Shown: positions 1 through 12,975 of the stretch, piece by piece | Position numbering within the stretch: the stretch's first letter is position 1 | How the letters are laid out: the number at the start of each line of letters is the position of its first letter | Assembly (NCBI GenBank): GCA_960531495.1 | Contig: OY482847.1 | Coordinates: 25,970,775-26,034,774 of the forward strand | Direction of reading: 5' to 3' | Length of the DNA: 64,000 nt | Origin: Zeus faber | Lineage: Eukaryota > Chordata > Actinopteri > Zeiformes > Zeidae | Translations under genes and position numbers: made by a program | Notes under the pieces: generated by a model | The model's input: the letters and a program-made list of their open reading frames with translations, nothing else | Database searches by the model: none | What the model was told of the DNA's origin: nothing

Positions 1-3000
1 GTTGATAAAACAGCTGTTCATCCCCCGGATGGGTGGCTCACGCCTATACAAATACCCACACAAACACACACAGATCCCACCATATCTAAAGCTGCCAAAA
101 GCCACAGGGCAGGCAGATGATGATGGTGGTAGGCAGCTCATTTAAGCAGTGCTCACAATCCTCCCTCTGTGACTCGCTGCCCCCACACCCTTCCAGCACA
201 TGAAGTGCTCCTTTGACTGACTCAAGTGTGAGAGTTTATGTGCGAACACAAGCCATTGATACTGTATGGCAGTATGCAGGATTGTCAATGTGCGTGTGAA
301 AATTCAATTGACACAGACCACCGCTCCTTTGGCTGGTGTACTCAGTGTGAAGACTGGAGATGAGCGCTGAAAGACAACACAAGTTGATGTGGTCAGTGAA
401 TTAGGTCAGCTTGGATTTGTCCCTTGTGTGGTCAGGACACAGAAGGACTGGACCATTCACAACAAGATCTTGAGCAATATGGGTCAGGGATAAAAAAAAA
501 GTTTCAAACTGCGCCAGCCAAACCGGACGTTGACTATAGGAGAAAGAAAATAAAAACATTTAAAAAAAAAAACACTGGAAGAGCAACAGCGTATTTTGTC
601 CTGTTTCTAAAAACACTGTTTCTTCTTGGTGTGTGAGCACCTGTGCGAACTACCGCCATCAGGAGCCCTTTAAAGATTCAGGATACTTATTCACAGGTTG
701 GATGGCATCCAAAAGAGACGACTGGGGATAAATTCATGCATGAGAGGCTTGCCATGAAGAGCACTAGAAGGTACAGTGGAATCGAATTAAGGGTATTAAC
801 AACCGTTTCCAGAAGAATATTAGTTTATAATTCATGATCAGAACACAGCAGCCAGGGTTGAGCTTGGCCACTTATGATTATATTAAATATAAATAGAATT
901 ATTTTAATTATACTTAAAAGATCCCATTAGTAAAAATTGTTAGTAATGAAGCTGCTCACATCTGGGGCAGCTGTAAAAGAGCTTTATGTACCCCATCTTC
1001 CAAAAAAGGAACAACTACAGCTGCAGAGACAAGTTTCTTCTTTTCGTCATCCTTAGGGTTTATAAAAAACGACATCCCAGCACAGAGGTTTCGGATGTCA
1101 GTGCTGATGAATCAAGATCTGACATGAGATTCTTTCCCGTAGCAGAAAATAATATTAGTTAAGAAGATGAGGAGTGGGCTTGAAAACTTGTGTTGGAGCA
1201 AAAGGATAAAAGAAGATAACAAAACTGACAATAAGTTTGAGGGTTAACAAATTCTAGCTCTCATTAGAGGATGTTCATCCAACTAGCACAATTTGCATGC
1301 CTCATAATTCTCTGCAGCTGACGCCACTGGCAAAATACCATTAAAGTAGCTTGGGCAGAACAACACTCCCCTACATACGTCGCCCCAACACTCATAACTT
1401 AAAAGATAAAAAAATGAAAAATTGAATATTTTGAGGAAGGAAAAAAAGAAATCTTCTCAGTTTCAAAAAAACCCTCCCCAGAATCACAACAAGACGAGTT
1501 CCACCCGAGGAGCCGCTGGAGCACCAGGCAGAATATTTATTGCCAAACTGTATACTCCTCTAACATCTAACATCAGCGAATCTAACTGCCATTTGCTGCC
1601 GTCGTGCTGCAGTTCCAGGAGGCGTGCGTCAAATACGAAATGGGACGCGGAGGCTCGGCTCTCCTTCTGTCACTTTAGACAACAAAGGAACGGACACAGC
1701 CATGACGTGCAGAAGAACATCCGCTGTAACTGTAAAAGAAGTACTGCAGAATGGCTATATTAACCAACGGAAAAGGTACTCTGGAAAATTGTTGCGTTAA
1801 TCCACCCATTTTCTCCAGAATAAAAACCCCACTGGCATGAGCTGTAATGTCATGTGAAGCTGCTGCAGTCCACAAAAGCTTCCTAATATGTTTAAGCCCT
1901 GTATGTCAGTAGATACCTCATCGAAGATTACATTTTCCAAGGTCGGCAAACTACTCGCACATCCCACCAATAAAGAAAGACTCACAGAAAGTTCCATACG
2001 ACAAGTGGAAGAATGTGTGAGAGGCCCTCTTACAAGGATCCTCCGTCCATAGTTAATGCACAGTAGGAGCTGAAAACAACACTCTTACCGCACTAATGTC
2101 CTCAGAGGCCATAACAATAACTCAATGGCCAACAAGGGACATCGCGCAGGCTGACCTTGGAAAGCTCTGGGGCTCTGCAAGCTGCAGCCTTCACCAAGTA
2201 AAGAGAGGGCTCCTTGTTTTCCATTCTTCACACGTCAGACAAGAGTCACAGTTTGAAAAACGGCATTGAGATGAAGCAGCGGAAAACTGAGGAGTATGAG
2301 GTTTGGAGGACATTCTTGTAGAAATAGTCCTGTTTTGATCTTCCCAACGCATGAACTGTTTTTGGCCTCGGATTCGACGCCACACAAAACCAGTGTTTAC
2401 GATGACCAAAGGCACTTGAAGCTAGAAACATTGAAAGGTTATGCAAGCATAGATAAAATTATGCTGGATGAAAACAACTTGAGACTACATTCCAGAATGC
2501 TTGCCAGAATAATAAAACTACTGTATCTGATTTCTGAGGAGAAAAAAATACATTTAGGGAAAACTAAATGTATATTTCACATCTTCCTGGGTAAAGATTT
2601 AAAAGGCCCTTTGAAAGCGAACCAAAGTATTATGAGAAAACGCTGTTTAACAAACACTGAATTTTTTTTTTTTAACTGCAGAGAGAGGAGATCAGGTGAA
2701 CCAGACATTGCTGTGTGCACTGTATGAGATCATTCCAAATGCAATTCAAATAAATTCTCATCTTATTTAGTTTGTCCACATTGAGTGAGTTGGACTTCAT
2801 TTTCTTGACGTTACCATACATAGAGCCAGACAGGGCTTCAAGCTGTTGAGTTGGTTCTGCCTAGCACTGCATTCTGTAGTGCAGGCTGTAGCAAAGAAAA
2901 GAATCCCACCCACTGCTACCACATTTTCTCTTTCCATATTGGCCCCATGTGTGCACGTTCAATGTGGTCTTTCAATGGATGAAACCATGCCGGTTTCAAG

Positions 3001-4071
3001 GCATGAATTATCTCAAAAGGTACGGATGATGGAGGTCTTGCTAAAACTTGCAAGTGCCACCTGCCTATATTATGCTGGGAAACCTCCTATATGATTGTTT
3101 TGGGTTTTATTGTTTTGTTTTTTTAGAACAGGCATTTCTGAATTTTCATAGAGCAGTACAATAGATTTTACTGCGCAATGCAGTTTAATCAAAACAAGGC
3201 TCTGTATAATAATAAATACTAAAAAAGTTTATATAAAAAAACAAATCTATATTTGGCTGCTGAATTCCATTCTTTGAATAAATTTCGTGTTTCACTGCTT
3301 CTAGTTACAAAATGTGTATTAAAAGTTCCTTAGAGGCCCTAGCATACCACATCACAATCCAGGGCATTCACACAGGATTTCAATTAGGTTTCTGATGTGT
3401 AATTAGCTAACAAATTGGAGTGATTTGGAGTGAAAAGAAAAAGCCAATCGTTTTTGTTTATGCCACACCAAACAATTGAAAGCCGAAATAGAGGCTAGTG
3501 TGCCCCGTGACCTTCAACCACCAACACGCAAGTAATGGCAGATGTGATGCCATTTATTTAGGAGGGTATTGATCTTCCTCGCCTCCCGCCAATTACAAGT
3601 GATAAACCATAGCGGCAGTAATTGTAAATTATATCGATAACAGCCAAAGCCATTAAACACACTATACTCCTATCATACTTGAAAGGCTACAGAACAATTG
3701 CACACTGAAATTGCAAAACAACAAAACAGAGCTAGGGGCAATTAGCGGCATTGTATCAGCATCTGTTGCACTTTCCATTACACTGTGCTTGAAGAGATAC
3801 ACGCTGGAAGGCTGCAAACTGCGCTCCCACATCCCAGACCATGGTACACCAGCAGCATCTCCTAACTGAGGTTCCTTCATTAGCAAGGCAGATGAATCCA
3901 AACACTTTGCCAAGTGTGCAAACTCCCCATCTCTCAGTGGAGTGAGGTTATTAGGATGTTCTGAACAATTGCAGCCCATAAATAAATGATCAGTTAAACA
4001 GTAAAATTTAAGGCAGAGACAGCAGGTGAGTCTGCAGGACGCCAGTGCTGACTTATTACGTGACGATGTGG

Positions 4072-4222
4072 AAAATTGTAGTTGTATAGGCCTCTGCTAT
4101 TATCACTTTCCTCAGGTTGACTCTTTAAATATGCTTATGGTTTCAGCCTGAAGGTCATTAACATATTTACATAGTCAACCTGAGAAAGTGAAAATAGCAG
4201 AGGCCTATACAACTACAATTTT
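4072..4222. repeat. Near-perfect foldback palindrome (~151 bp)
   Basis: The arms 4072-4122 and 4173-4222 are reverse complements with only one substitution and one indel over about 51 bp. Pairing resumes inside the loop with TAAATATG near 4125 and CATATTTA near 4162. No flanking target duplication is clear. It may be a short foldback MITE or a recent inverted duplication. No protein is encoded. Confidence 0.85.
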
Positions 4223-4820
4223 ACCAGTGTTTTTTACTCACACAATAAAATCAGGAAAGCATCAGCATTATTGAACCAATCGTGAAGAAAGAAATGTGAA
4301 CTTCAAAAATACTTGCTTTTCTGACAATGGATGCAGGAATGGAGAAAGCTTAAAAAAAAAGAAATACATTGAAAATGACTCCACAAAGCTGGATTTTTTT
4401 TTTTTTTAACAGCTCAAAATAGACCAAAAGTGCAGCAAAGAAACAGGAAGTAGTAGTATTTTTTTTTTTTTTTAGTATGGGCAGCACTGCAGCCAAGGTG
4501 GTCTGCAAGGATAAGGTCCAAGAAAGTGGGATCAGCGAGGGCTGCCAAATGTTTACACGTCTCTAAAAGTTATTTGCATTGTCCACAGGGACACAACCAG
4601 CACACAATCTCCTCCCGGCAGGATTAAAGAGATAAGATACAACCTAAATGGATTTTACACTCCTCTGATAGGGCGTTCTTTACAAAGCCAAACCTGTGGT
4701 GGAATTTAAAAAGGAGTTCTGCAAACTTCTAGAAGCAGAGATGGCAGAGCCTGGATGAATAGCAGAGACACAACGGAGTCTGACTCCTACATGTGGCTGA
4801 ACCTTTCAGATGGTCTCAAA

Positions 4821-4823
<3 letters not shown>

Positions 4824-4855
<32 letters not shown>
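4824..4855 (+). repeat. Homopolymer A tract (32 nt)
   Basis: An uninterrupted run of 32 A. The sequence just upstream is not recognisable as a SINE or processed transcript, so the source of the tract is unknown. Confidence 0.9.
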
Positions 4856-4860
<5 letters not shown>

Positions 4861-6675
4861 CCCGTTCCCAGAGGAGGTTGAAAGAAAGGAGACAGATTGA
4901 AACCCTTTAAGCACAGCCTTCAACTCTGGCAACTTTGATAAAGACAAGTCATGGCTGTGCCCATGCTTTGTAAAATGACTTGGGACCTCAAAGAAATGTG
5001 TTTTGAATAAACCGATATTTTCAGGGAGAGGGGGCCCCCACAATTAGTAATTTGAGACTCTCTCCGCGTGTGGGTCCTAGTCCAATTCTCTGGAATCAAT
5101 CAGAGCTCCCAAAGGAACTCCCCAGTCCCCTTAATCTCCTGGTTTTATTACTTTCCAGACAGTCGGCCTGTTTCACCCTACCCCCATCTCCCTCTTTTGT
5201 ACTGCTCTCCAGCAAAGCCAAGGAGGGGCTTCTCTCTCTCTCTCTCTCCCTCTCTCTCCCCCTTTCCTTTTCCTTCAACCACTGCAGAGAGCTTTTCATA
5301 CAGAAGAGGGTCTTTCATCAGTCTCCACACACGAGAGCGCAGCAGCTCCCAGGCCCGTGTTGCACCTGATATTCATTCTTTCAACCACCACAATAATCGC
5401 CACCCTCCAAAACACTCATACTAGCATGGTCAGCCAAACAGTTTTGCATGTCATGGTAAATGGCCTATTTCAAAATAGGTACAGCTTTCATCACAGGCTG
5501 TTTAATCATTACTCCACAGACTATCAGTTGCTTGTAAGTTCTAATGCGGAACAATAAAGAGATATTTTGTCATGGTGACTGAGGAAAAACACTGGGTTCC
5601 ATCCAAGAGTTTAACACTCAAAGCTGAAAGTGGGATGCAAGTCAATGAGTTGGGTTGGTTTTTTTTTAAGGACAACAGCAAAAAGAAAAACAGTAGTTGG
5701 TATGAGTTCATCAGATTGGTGATGAATTGCACACTGCAGTGCAGTTCACTCAGTTCGAAACAATTAACAGCAGCAAATGAATTGGGCACCGTTTATCCAT
5801 CAGCTAAACATGTATTGACGCCCAGGTAATGAGATGCCTGCTGGACTGATGATGCCAGCTTATTACCTGACAGTAAGCACTAATGGCTCCTCAGATAGGG
5901 TTTTACCCAGATCCAAGTTCCTGCCATCGTTTGCAATGACCAATACAATAACTAAGTGGGGGTTAAAAAAAAAAAACACATAGCAATCAAATGATCGTTC
6001 TAGAAAGATCACATGGACCTTTGAAAGAGAAGTGAACAGAAAGGTTTCAGTCATTCGGAATGAGCAGTCCCGCGAATACAACACGTCTCAATGGAGGGGC
6101 CTTCAAGTCAATATAAGTACCCGATTGTTTACCAAGTAGTATTAAATGTTTTCCCCCAAAAGGACTGATGTTCCTCAGCAGTAGGGGAGAATACCAATAA
6201 TTATTGTTGTTGTTATTATTAGAAGGATAGTAGTAGCAGCTGCTTGGCGTTGTAGACGGAGTGCATTGAGTCCACTAGCTTACTGCTTCTTTCTAACTCG
6301 GAATATAATACAACTTTCAGACATGTTGCTTTTATAAGACAATAACAATAATAAGGAAGGGCTAAATGCTGAGACAGACATACTTTAATCATCCGTGAAA
6401 GTGCGGCGTTATAGCAGCCCACATCAAAACAATGGGCAATAATAATAAAGCAATAAATACTGGGGGGGAAAAAATGTGATTTACACAATAAACCAACAAA
6501 TGAATTTTAAATGGAATAAAAAAAAATGGCAATATACAAAAAAAAACTAAGAACGAGCTTAAAATAGAAAAATCGGCGACACCACGGTAACCTCAAATTT
6601 AAAAATAAAAAAATAAAAAAAAATAAAAAGGGCAACATCCAATAAACAACAGAGAAATAGGAAAAAGCGCTTTAC

Positions 6676-6760
6676 CTGTGTCGCCATGCTTTGCCGCCGC
6701 GGTGCAGAGGAAGGTGAGGGAGAGGAGAGAGAGGAGCCACCGTGCTCCCCGCTCGGCCAT
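6676..6760 (-). CDS. neo1: neo1 first coding exon (signal peptide), partial gene
   Basis: Neogenin is a DCC-family single-pass receptor with Ig and fibronectin III domains. It binds netrins, RGM proteins and BMPs, and acts at the plasma membrane in axon guidance and cell adhesion. This exon reads 28 codons on the minus strand starting MAERGARWLLSLLSLTFLC, then TAAAKHGDT: a basic start, a Leu-rich hydrophobic core and an Ala-rich cleavage region, which is a typical signal peptide. The first residues resemble human NEO1 (MAAERGARRLLS). The start ATG at 6760 has G at -3 and +4. The exon ends at 6676 in ...ACAG followed by GTAAAG, a phase-1 donor, as expected for DCC-family exon 1. Its position downstream of bbs4 in the same direction agrees with human 15q24 gene order. 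The rest of the gene lies left of the window. It could be a neo1 paralogue; identity rests on a short sequence plus synteny. Confidence 0.75.
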
Positions 6761-7720
6761 CACTTTTTACGGCTAAATCTTTGCAGGCGTTCGGGAACCC
6801 CGGAGGAAAAGAAAAAAAAAATAATAATAATAATAAAAATAAAAATAATAATAAAAATAAAGCCCTGCGTGCGTGCGTGTGCGTGCGTGCGTGCGTGTGT
6901 GTGTGTGTGTGCGCGCGTGTGTTTAAATCCTCAGCCGCCCGCGACTCAACACACACTCCCGAGAGGCGGAGGAGGAGGAGGAGGAGGAGGAGGAGGAGGA
7001 GGAGGAGGAAGAAAAAAAAAACAACCAAAAAAAAAAAAAAAAAAAGTTGAAAGTGGCACCTAGGAAATGTAAATGTAGAGGAGCATCCGGGCCCAGGTGC
7101 GTTTAAAAGAGTCCGGGGGAAACATGGGAGCCGAGACGCCGCGGGCTCACACTGTTTTCTCAACTTGCTCGAGGAAGCAGGAGGAGGAGAAGAAAAACTG
7201 GATTCAATCCATTGCCACGGAGGCACGGGGCGCAGGGGGTGGGGTGGCGGGTGGCGGGTGGTGGGAGGGAGGGAGTGGGAGAGGGAGGGAGGGAGGGGGG
7301 GGGGGACCCGGGTGCGAATACCGGACGACACCCCGGTTGGCTCGGTACCGGTGAAGACGGAGCCGAGCAGCGGCGGCCGGAGGACTGAGACGGTGGCACC
7401 GGGAGAACGCGCTGACCGGCCCGGTCCAGATCCAGCTCGAGGACGGAACGGAGGAGCGGCGGGCGGGCAGGGCAGCGCGTGGAAGGGCAGGATTCCGGCT
7501 CGGCTCCGCGGAAGACGCGGGGCGGAGCCGCCGCGCGGGGCGTCGGGATCCGGGGCTCGCCGCGGAGGTGAAAGGTAAAACCCGGCGCGGAGCCCCGTCC
7601 AACTCGGACATGCGACGCTCGCGGCAGGATTTAGGGGCCTGGAGCGCCTTTGGGTCAAGGGCGTCGCTTTGGATTGAACCGCAGGGGGTGGCGGGGTTGA
7701 GGTCTCCACCCTTCTCGGGG
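6761..7720 (-). promoter_or_regulatory. neo1: neo1 5' UTR and CpG-island promoter region
   Basis: Immediately upstream of the neo1 start codon, on the minus strand, the first ~290 bp are dominated by simple repeats: (AAT/AAAAT)n at about 6810-6862, GTGC/GT repeats at about 6864-6925, (GGA)n at about 6966-7010 and A-rich sequence to 7045. Beyond them, about 7085-7720 is GC-rich with dense CpG, including a G run near 7287-7307, which is typical of a vertebrate housekeeping or developmental promoter. No TATA box is evident and the transcription start cannot be fixed. Long proline- or arginine-rich frames across the island are composition artefacts. Confidence 0.6.
6966..7010 (+). repeat. (GGA)n microsatellite in neo1 5' UTR region
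   Basis: About 14 GGA units followed by GA/A-rich sequence. On the neo1 sense strand this is a pure pyrimidine (TCC)n tract about 200 nt before the start codon. Confidence 0.85.
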
Positions 7721-8324
7721 GGTCCGGGGACATGCCCCCCCCCCCGGGGACATGACTTTATTTTCCTCCAAAATGGCTGTTAAATTATCGCTTCCCTTGG
7801 TTTGACAGAAAATGTGAAATGTTCTTGTGCCTGCCCATGGGATCCTATAACATCCTCTAACAGTACAAATGATGTGTCCATATAATTGTACACATACACA
7901 TTGCACACGTTATTAATGCTGTAAATATTCCAGCTATATCTATACCTACACACGAGCGGGATTTGCCTCGCACATGAACATGTACTGAAATGCCAAATAA
8001 CATCTTTCTCATTCTGATGCCATCGGTTGTTAATCATTTCTCAGTTGATTTCTTCTCCCTTTTTTTTCTCCCCCTTTTTATCTGTTCCACCCTCCCTGCG
8101 TGACTTCTCGGTACATGGATGTCTAGTAGAACGCCTCTCTGCGTCGACGGCACATAGTAGTATAGTAGTATTCTGAATTACACTCACAAATAAAAAACAA
8201 CTCCCGTCATTAAACAAGACGCAAGCCATAAGAACTGTCAACGCTGACCTCACCAGGGGTCCTCGCTGAGACACACACATAGGCTCCACTACCTACTGTA
8301 CTGTATGTAGCATACTGTACCGCA

Positions 8325-8733
8325 TACTGTGTCACTGTTCAGGGTTGTGTGTGATGCCATATTGCTGCGCCGTACTGTTGTATACTGTGCTGTATTATCC
8401 CAAACACTACCTCACTTTATTCACATGCCACTTTAATGCACATATCTGTATATACATAATTGCCTATCTCATATACATAAGCATATTCCCTCTATCTATT
8501 CTATTTTATTTCATTTTATTTTTATTGTATTTTATTTTATTCTATATATTTTTATTTTATTCTATAAGTATTCGACTTACTGTATTACGTTTTAGGAGTC
8601 TGTTAGTTGGACTATTAGAAATTTTTCCTAGGACATATTGTGTGTTATCACCGGGTGCGTTGCATTACATTTCACTGCATATATGTATGAAAGTATGTAT
8701 ATGTAAGTGACGAATAAAAATCTTAAATCTTGA
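8325..8733 (+). mobile_element. L2/CR1-like non-LTR retrotransposon 3' tail, copy A
   Basis: The block ends in a T/A-rich region, then a TTTCACTGCATATATGTATG motif and the tail GAATAAAAATCTTAAATCTTGAA. Its last ~250 bp match 43158-43430 closely, and the whole block matches the reverse complement of 26793-27240. Only the 3' untranslated end is present, with no reverse transcriptase. Family assignment is inferred from the heptamer-type TCTTGAA tail; the left edge is approximate. Confidence 0.65.
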
Positions 8734-10612
8734 ATGGCCATTGTTTACTTAAGTTTGAAGAGGCCGAGGCAGAGCCATGTGTCGCTTGGATTCCTGACAG
8801 ATCGTGTGATGGTGGCTGGACGTCAGACGAGGGGATCATTAAATTGCCCCGAATTTCAGACGCACTCTCCACAAGCCGGCCTTGTTATGTGGGACAGGGC
8901 ACGCGTCAAGTGACTGCAAGTGTCGGAGCAGCAATATATTTTAAAATCAACATTATCGCTTCTTTCTTAAAGTGAAGGATTTCATAATGTGATTTTGTGG
9001 TCCTTTTTATTTTGTAATCCAATTTATCATTATGGTTATCACTGTTTCATGACACGAAACCGTACAAGCTACGCTTGCCATTTTGCTACATTTTCCTTCA
9101 ACTGTTGTCACCCTATAGAAAAAAAATGGGAAATGCAGTCTGCCTGCAAAAACTCCCTGGCAGCAACATTACCCATTAAATCGGCCTATTCACTTAGGAG
9201 GAGCTCCACCCACTGGCTCGTGCACTCCATAACATGCAAATGAATGTTGTGATGCGCCATAGGCATGGAAGAGCGTTGTGCTATAGGATTCATGTCTGTG
9301 GTTTGGTTTTCCCCTCTGTTTATCCTACATATCGAAGATAAGATTGACGTGTCATCCTCCTCAGAGGATTTTGTCACTTTCGTTCATTATGGATGGCTTG
9401 CCTTGAGGTTTAGTACTAGGGGGTTGATATTGTCGTCCATATTATAACTAAATCATACAGCAACGGTGACCTAGTTTATTGTAAGTGAACATATCGGTGT
9501 CAAAAAGCAGTTTCTTAGTTATCTATCTTTGCATAAATGTGCCATTTTCTCGCAACCAAGGAGTTGGAAGTGCGTCCAAAGTGCATGGGTTAATGGCACG
9601 ACAACACAGCAGCATGCTCCTGAATGGCTTCAAATTGTGTTGGTTGCTCAAAGAGACTCAAAGAGACTCAAAGCTCCGAGAACAGCATCATCCGGCAAGT
9701 AACCAAAGATTGTAGTAGTTTTAATGAAAATGAATACCAAAGGACAAAATCGGATAAACAATCCACATTTTAATCAACCAACACTGCTGCTGAATCGACG
9801 TCGTCTTGACCCTGGGAAACTTCATCTACATCCGATAAAACCATGACTACCGTTCAAGAAATGACGTCTTGACAAGTCTGGATCGACAGCGGGAAGCCAT
9901 TATGTAAGAACATGTTCAATATGTCAGGCAACACCAAAGAGCTAATTCAGTTTAGAATTCTTCACAGATCCCACATAACCGAAAAAACGAGTGACATCTC
10001 ACAAGTTACTGCAACTCTGATAAATGCACACTATGTCCAAATCACCCCATATGAAAACCCCCTCATGCATTCTGGCGCTCCACCCAGATACTGTGCACAA
10101 TTCCTCGTCCAGGATCGTCAGGCAGTTGAAGATGTCAGCAACTACTGTATCAACACTTATAATCACTAATCGCAAGACCTCCCTTTTCACGGCATTCATC
10201 ATAATTGAAATTTATAGGCTGCAAAACTGGAAAGAAGGGAACCAGATTGCACATCAACAATGGCCGTGACTATCGAACAGATCCCTCAAACATGGGAAAA
10301 ACTCATCGCAACAATAGGCAACACGACAGAAATGTATCTCAAAATCTGGCAGTTTTAGCCTCACTCTACACTGGAGAAAATAGATTTTTTAATGCTGTTT
10401 CTACTTTCAGGTTGTCATATAAAAATCCTTAATTGCCTGGACACACAGTGAGCATGCACTCATAAGCTGCCTTCACAGTTTTCCAAAAAAACTCTAAGGG
10501 CTTTCTCCCAGTCGCGTTCACAATCGATTAAACCCATCTCTGGACAAGGATGGATGCGTTCTGATGCACTCAGATACACTCCATCGCGTGCGCGCACATG
10601 CGCGCGCACACT

Positions 10613-10720
<108 letters not shown>

Positions 10721-12722
10721 TCTTGTACTGATATCAATAGGAGGTCTGGGTGATTACACCTGGTTAGTGAGGACCAGATTCCTGGTGCACTTCTAAACCA
10801 AAAAATAGTCAATTCAGAGACTGGTCCTCACAAGTATAGTAAAACAAACACACACACACACACGCACTGAGATGCACACACATCATAACCACATAACCTA
10901 CATCCTACTTAAAACCCCACGCACACACACACACACACATTCTCAACCTCCCCTATTTCTTGGAATTTTCCATTCTTATGATTATGGTTTAATTTGTAAT
11001 TTGTCACCGTTGAATGTTACATGTTGTATGTGTCTTGAACACCCCCCTTCTCCAAAAAAAAGTTATTCATTCATGAACGTCACCGAATGAGATTGTTTGA
11101 GCGATGTTGAACATATTCATGCACCAATTGCTGCACCAGCGCTATTATTCAGGTTTTATAAACCGTATAAACTCAAATATGAGAGTAAAATATACATGAA
11201 TACAAAACTGAAACCATTTATATTTAATCATAGGAAAAATCCGTCAGGTTTTGAAAATGATAGCTCAACAAGCTGGGGGGGGTAGGGATTTCTTCTGTCA
11301 CCTCACCATGATTGCATGTCATCTCCTGACCTGCAGCTAGCGTCAAAGTTGACAGACATCTGATTTATGACGGTTGCCCAGTTTCATTTTCGTGGGTTTC
11401 GGCAGGTATGAATGATCCTCCTTTGACCTATAAATGAGCAATTGTCATACTCTCTTCTTTCTACAGTAAATACAAGTACAAGGAACTTCACTGGTAGAAA
11501 ACAAAGCGGTCTGCTGTAACACCAAGTGAAACAACACCATTTTTTTCATCAAATGCACCACCTGTTGATTTGTCTTCTTTAAGGTATAACATGTTGAGCT
11601 GAGCTGCACAACTTGAAAACTATATCATGAATACGGCAATATTGCTGCTCAATGTGTGTTCATTTTCAATTCGTCAAGGTTTTTTTTCTTGAAACAGCCT
11701 GTTGATCAAAGCCATGAAAACCCATATCCTCCTGATCATAGAGCACGGTCACACCCGATCCGAAAGTTCAGTAATGCCGTAGAGATATTGGCATTCTCAA
11801 CAAAATCGTGGAAACCCTGTTTTGCCCCGTGCCTTTTCGAGGAAATAACCATTAGATGACTGCATGGAAGGGATCGTGGATTAACTCGCACTTGTAGCTT
11901 TGATTAAGTACAGCATTTCAAATCTTTCTAAATTTTCTGAACCCGCTTAAAAGCAGCCGCTGTGCGTATTGAGCATATTGACATTTTCATTTAACTGAAG
12001 GATGTGCGTAGGCTTTCAGAAGAGGTTCAGGATGTCACTCTCTTTGGTCGTGATGCATTTCTCTCTGCTTAGAGGATTTCTCTCTGGTACGTTACATATC
12101 CATATCATGACCGTATCCATATTCTGAGTGCATGAAATGCCCCCATTACTTTGGTTAGAATTGGCAGCGACATTTAATTTCAGGCCTGTTTTCTGTTGTA
12201 AAAGATGGGTTATGTGAATGACTCATCTTTTTTGTGAATACCCCGACCCAGAGAATCAGCCAAAAAGATTGGTGGGGCATTGCAAATACATGACAATTAT
12301 TGGCGGTGCGTCAAAATGTGACGGCAGCGTGTGGCAGATCTTGTTATTCCTGGCCAGATTAAGTGGAGCAGGGATTAGGACTCGGATCAAGTCAAATGGA
12401 TATCGTCTTTGGCTGGTCAGCGGACGGCTCTGAGTAAGAGCCTGATACGGGGAACACATTTAATAACGTGGATCTCTGGCTCATCCGGCAGCAGTAAACA
12501 CTCTGAATGCATTATTTTAAGTAGGTTTAAGATTGCTCATCCAAGTAGAAAGACGAGCGATGACGTCCTTAATTTCCCGCGTATGTTTGGATGCCCTGAG
12601 GTCAAACACGATGTTGGGGTCGGAGTTCCATTTGAACTTGCTTTACATTTGGGCTTTATCGATCGTCTGACAGTTATGTCAGTGTCAACATGCTGGCGGT
12701 TCTGGTGGTGAAGCAATACGTG

Positions 12723-12724
<2 letters not shown>

Positions 12725-12766
<42 letters not shown>
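12725..12766 (+). repeat. (GT)n microsatellite
   Basis: About 20 GT units just left of the MITE at 12789. Confidence 0.9.
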
Positions 12767-12768
<2 letters not shown>

Positions 12769-12788
12769 GTACAAACCTCGCTTTTTGC

Positions 12789-12975
12789 CAGAGTTGAAAA
12801 ATCCGGGTTCAGGAAGTAAAACTCCACTCTGGGATTTTCCATTCACCCTGTGGATTTGCTTATTGGCATCGACCCATAGGTCCAAGTGATGAGTGTGATC
12901 AGGTTAATCAGTGCAGGACTGGAGCAAAAACATGGCAGGACTTTTACTTTCTGAACCTCGTATTTTCCACCTCTG
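12789..12975. mobile_element. Short non-autonomous hAT-type MITE, copy 1
   Basis: The element starts CAGAGTTGAAAAATCC and ends TATTTTCCACCTCTG, with imperfect terminal inverted repeats of about 37 bp that include a GTAAAACTCC/AGGACTTTTAC segment. The interior contains GCAAAAACATGGCAGGA. A second copy lies at 59516-59701 inside a bbs4 intron. CAGNG-type ends suggest hAT; the 8-bp target duplication is not clear. Confidence 0.65.

Larger units (their letters stand above)
1..6675 (-). other. neo1: neo1 intron 1 (5' part), no further exon seen
   Basis: This stretch lies downstream, on the minus strand, of the neo1 signal-peptide exon, so it is read as the start of intron 1. No reading frame here resembles the first immunoglobulin domain that should follow the signal peptide, so exon 2 is taken to lie left of position 1. 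Visible contents are a near-perfect palindrome at 4072-4222, a 32-nt A run at 4824-4855, a short (CT)n at about 5230-5256, and a complex low-repeat stretch at about 3400-3640 that could be regulatory. The intron assignment is an inference from the single exon. Confidence 0.6.

Noticed and set aside
4824-4855. Processed pseudogene or SINE marked by a poly(A) tract
   Set aside because: No recognisable cDNA, RNA-polymerase-III promoter boxes or target duplication next to the run.
1-6675. neo1 exon 2 (first Ig domain)
   Set aside because: No minus-strand frame shows an Ig-domain pattern with flanking splice sites.
6672-7733. 353-codon minus-strand open frame over the neo1 start region
   Set aside because: It reads through the CpG island and simple repeats (Pro, poly-Leu, His/Thr runs) in a frame different from the signal-peptide exon, and it contains no domain. 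It is a composition artefact.
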